DNA from: Areca catechu
Taxonomy: Eukaryota > Streptophyta > Magnoliopsida > Arecales > Arecaceae
Reading direction: 5' to 3'
DNA: 64,000 nt
Assembly (NCBI GenBank): GCA_021397845.1
Contig: CM038044.1
Location: 57,325,851-57,389,850, forward strand
The notes under the pieces were generated by a model, which had not been told where the DNA came from, searched no databases, and worked only from the letters and a program-made list of their open reading frames with translations. The position numbers and the translations under genes are program-made. This document shows positions 62,552-64,000 of the stretch, piece after piece; the stretch's first letter is position 1; each line of letters starts with the position of its first letter.

Positions 62552-63640
62552 CCATAAGGAAACACGATTCAATCTGTGTAGTGGTTGATAGGTTTTCCAA
62601 AATGGCTCATTTCATACCCCGCTCTCAAACATTTGATGCTTCCAAGGTTGCCAAACTTTTTCTTGACCATGTAGTTAGGTTACGTGGCCTTCCCAAAACC
62701 ATAGTATCAGATAGGGATGTCCGCTTCACCAGTTACTTTTGGAAGATCCTTTGGCACTTGTTAGTAACCAAGCTTAATTTTTTCACCTCCTACCACCCTC
62801 AAACCGATGACCAGATCAAAGTAGTGAACCGTAGCCTTGGAAATCTGTTGAGGTGCCTTATAAGTGAAAACACTGGAAATTGGGACCTTCTGTTACCTAT
62901 AGCTAAGTTCGCCTACAACAGCTCAGTCAATAGGTCCATAGGCACGAGACCATTTGAGATTGTCCATGGGTATAAGCCTAACAGACCCTTAGACCTAATC
63001 CCCTTGCCCATACATGCACGAGTCTCTGAGTTAGCTGAGTTATTTGCACAGCATGTTAGGGATTTGCATAAGGAAATTAGTTAAAAGATTAATGTGAGCA
63101 ATGAAATTTATAAAAACTTGGCTAATTCCCAAAAAAGAGCTAAAGAATTTGCTGAGGGGGATTATGTAATGATTAGGCTTAGGCCTGAGTGGTTTCTTCC
63201 AGGGATCGTGAAGAAATTACATGCCCATGGAGCTGGACCCTTCAAAGTGATAGAAAAAGTTGGACCTAATGCTTATGTGCTCGAGTTACCACCCAAATTT
63301 GGCATAGCTCAACCTTCAATTTCTCAGACCTAGTTGAGTATAGGGAGCCAGCAATGATACCTAGTGAGCTATTTGAACCCAACCCTTCTCTTAAGAATGA
63401 GCCCATCCTAGAGTGTCCACCAACAAATTGGCTTGAGAGAGGAGATAAGATTGAGTGTATCTTGGACGACCAAGCCATTAGTACCCAGAACAAAGGCTAC
63501 CAATGTTACTTGGTCTGATGGGAAGGTTGATCCGAATTTGAGGACTCGTGGATCACTCGAGAGGATCTACAATGCCTCAACCCAGACTTATTGGAGCAAT
63601 ACCAGAGCCGGATGGGCCCTTACTCGATAAGGTTGAGTTC
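62552..63640 (+). pseudogene. Chromovirus D integrase core, C-terminal module and chromodomain
   Basis: VVDRFSKMAHFIPRSQTFDA, LRGLPKTIVSDRDVRFTSYF (second catalytic Asp) and FTSYHPQTDDQIKVVNRSLG, where the catalytic Glu of the usual Gln-Thr-Glu-Val is Lys (codon AAA, 62818-62820). NWDLLLPIAKFAYNSSVNRS follows, a stop at 63084, then VMIRLRPEWFLPGIVKKLHA and FKVIEKVGPNAYVLELPPKF (C-terminal module). After a shift, the chromodomain remnant YQCYLV(stop)WEG, then DSWITREDL in a shifted frame. The third catalytic residue is lost, so it could not be active even without the stops. Confidence 0.88.
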
Positions 63641-63658
63641 CTCCCACCCCGACAGAAT

Positions 63659-64000
63659 TGGTGTAGGCACCAGGATCAGACAGAGATTATTGGACCCGTT
63701 ATGGATTTTTGATTAGGATTTTGAATCCTTTAAAGTCCATTAGTCCAAAGTCACTTGAGTCTTGTACTAAAGTGAGCCAATTGAGTCATGTAATGAAGAG
63801 TGAGTCTTGTAATAAAGTGAGACAACTAAGTCCAATCAAGTTGAGTCCATTTGTGTTTTGGTCCAGTCCAATGAGTTCAATCGAGTCCTATAATTTTGGA
63901 TTTTCATTCAAGTCATATTCAAGAGAAGAGTCACTAGTCCCTTTCCCAGCTCAAGCACCTAGGCACTCCACTTAAGCCACAAGCCCACACTTTTGGTCCA
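63659..64000 (+). repeat. Chromovirus D 3' LTR, first 342 bp (cut by window end)
   Basis: Starts TGGTGTAGGCACCAGGATCA and matches 41940-42280 with many single-base changes. The open frame 63709-63975 is the counterpart of 41989-42216 and is not a gene. The polypurine tract before it is degenerate (CCCCGACAGAATTG, 63647-63660). Confidence 0.92.

Larger units (their letters stand above)
41940..64000 (+). mobile_element. Chromovirus D (Ty3/gypsy), right end outside window, with three nested insertions
   Basis: The 5' LTR 41940-43572 begins TGATGCGGGCACC; the 3' LTR begins at 63659 with TGGTGTAGGCACC and runs off the window. Between them are PBS, leader, gag, protease, RT, RNase H, integrase and chromodomain. 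Sirevirus E interrupts gag and solo LTR F interrupts integrase. D lies in the RT-RNase H region of element B. The left 5-bp flank is CCCAG (41935-41939); its partner is outside. It is the only chromovirus here with a full pol set, though broken by stops. Confidence 0.92.

Overview
This is plant nuclear DNA from a large, repeat-packed genome. Evidence is the combination of Sirevirus-type Ty1/copia elements, chromodomain Ty3/gypsy elements, a Tat/Ogre-like Ty3/gypsy element and a CACTA (En/Spm) transposon, all with plant initiator-tRNA-Met primer sites. I suspect a monocot, perhaps palm-like, but nothing here proves it. I found no intact host gene, rRNA, true tRNA gene or CRISPR array. Every coding region is broken by stops or frameshifts. 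Layout: the whole window lies inside one Tat-like gypsy element (B), seen only as gag (15547-16862), protease (17050-17241, continued after 40763) and reverse transcriptase (to 41939). Three elements interrupt B. (1) Sirevirus A ends at 15546 and runs off the left edge; it carries a non-autonomous chromovirus A' (5332-11970, 5-bp duplication TCAGG) inside its third ORF. (2) Minus-strand non-autonomous chromovirus C (17242-40762, flanks CAATA/TAATA) carries a 17.6-kb CACTA transposon (18388-35969, 3-bp duplication AAT) inside one LTR. (3) Chromovirus D (from 41940, running off the right edge) carries Sirevirus E (45093-56400, duplication AATGG) in its gag, and in its integrase a solo LTR F (59368-62546) that holds another solo LTR G (60396-61850, duplication GTCGA). 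At most junctions the interrupted reading frame or gene order resumes on the far side, so the insertion order can be reconstructed. How the parts relate: D is a gag-PR-RT-RH-IN-chromodomain element. A' and C keep gag, a shared acidic segment and the integrase tail but lack RT; their 5' leaders share blocks with D, so they look like parasites of a D-like helper. The CACTA element encodes a decayed TNP2 transposase and a second Transposase_24-type ORF, has long subterminal repeat arrays, and carries exon fragments that I recognise as plant site-2 protease and a novel plant SNARE. Solo LTR F carries a fragment resembling the BCCIP/BCP1 gene. The most unusual signals are: arrays of a motif identical to the 3' end of initiator tRNA-Met (hence complementary to the element's own primer-binding site) just upstream of the 3' polypurine tract in both Sireviruses; family-specific palindromes present both in the LTR and in a putative internal promoter before ORF3; tandem hairpin-like repeats near the LTR end; and a conserved leader block shared by autonomous and non-autonomous chromoviruses.
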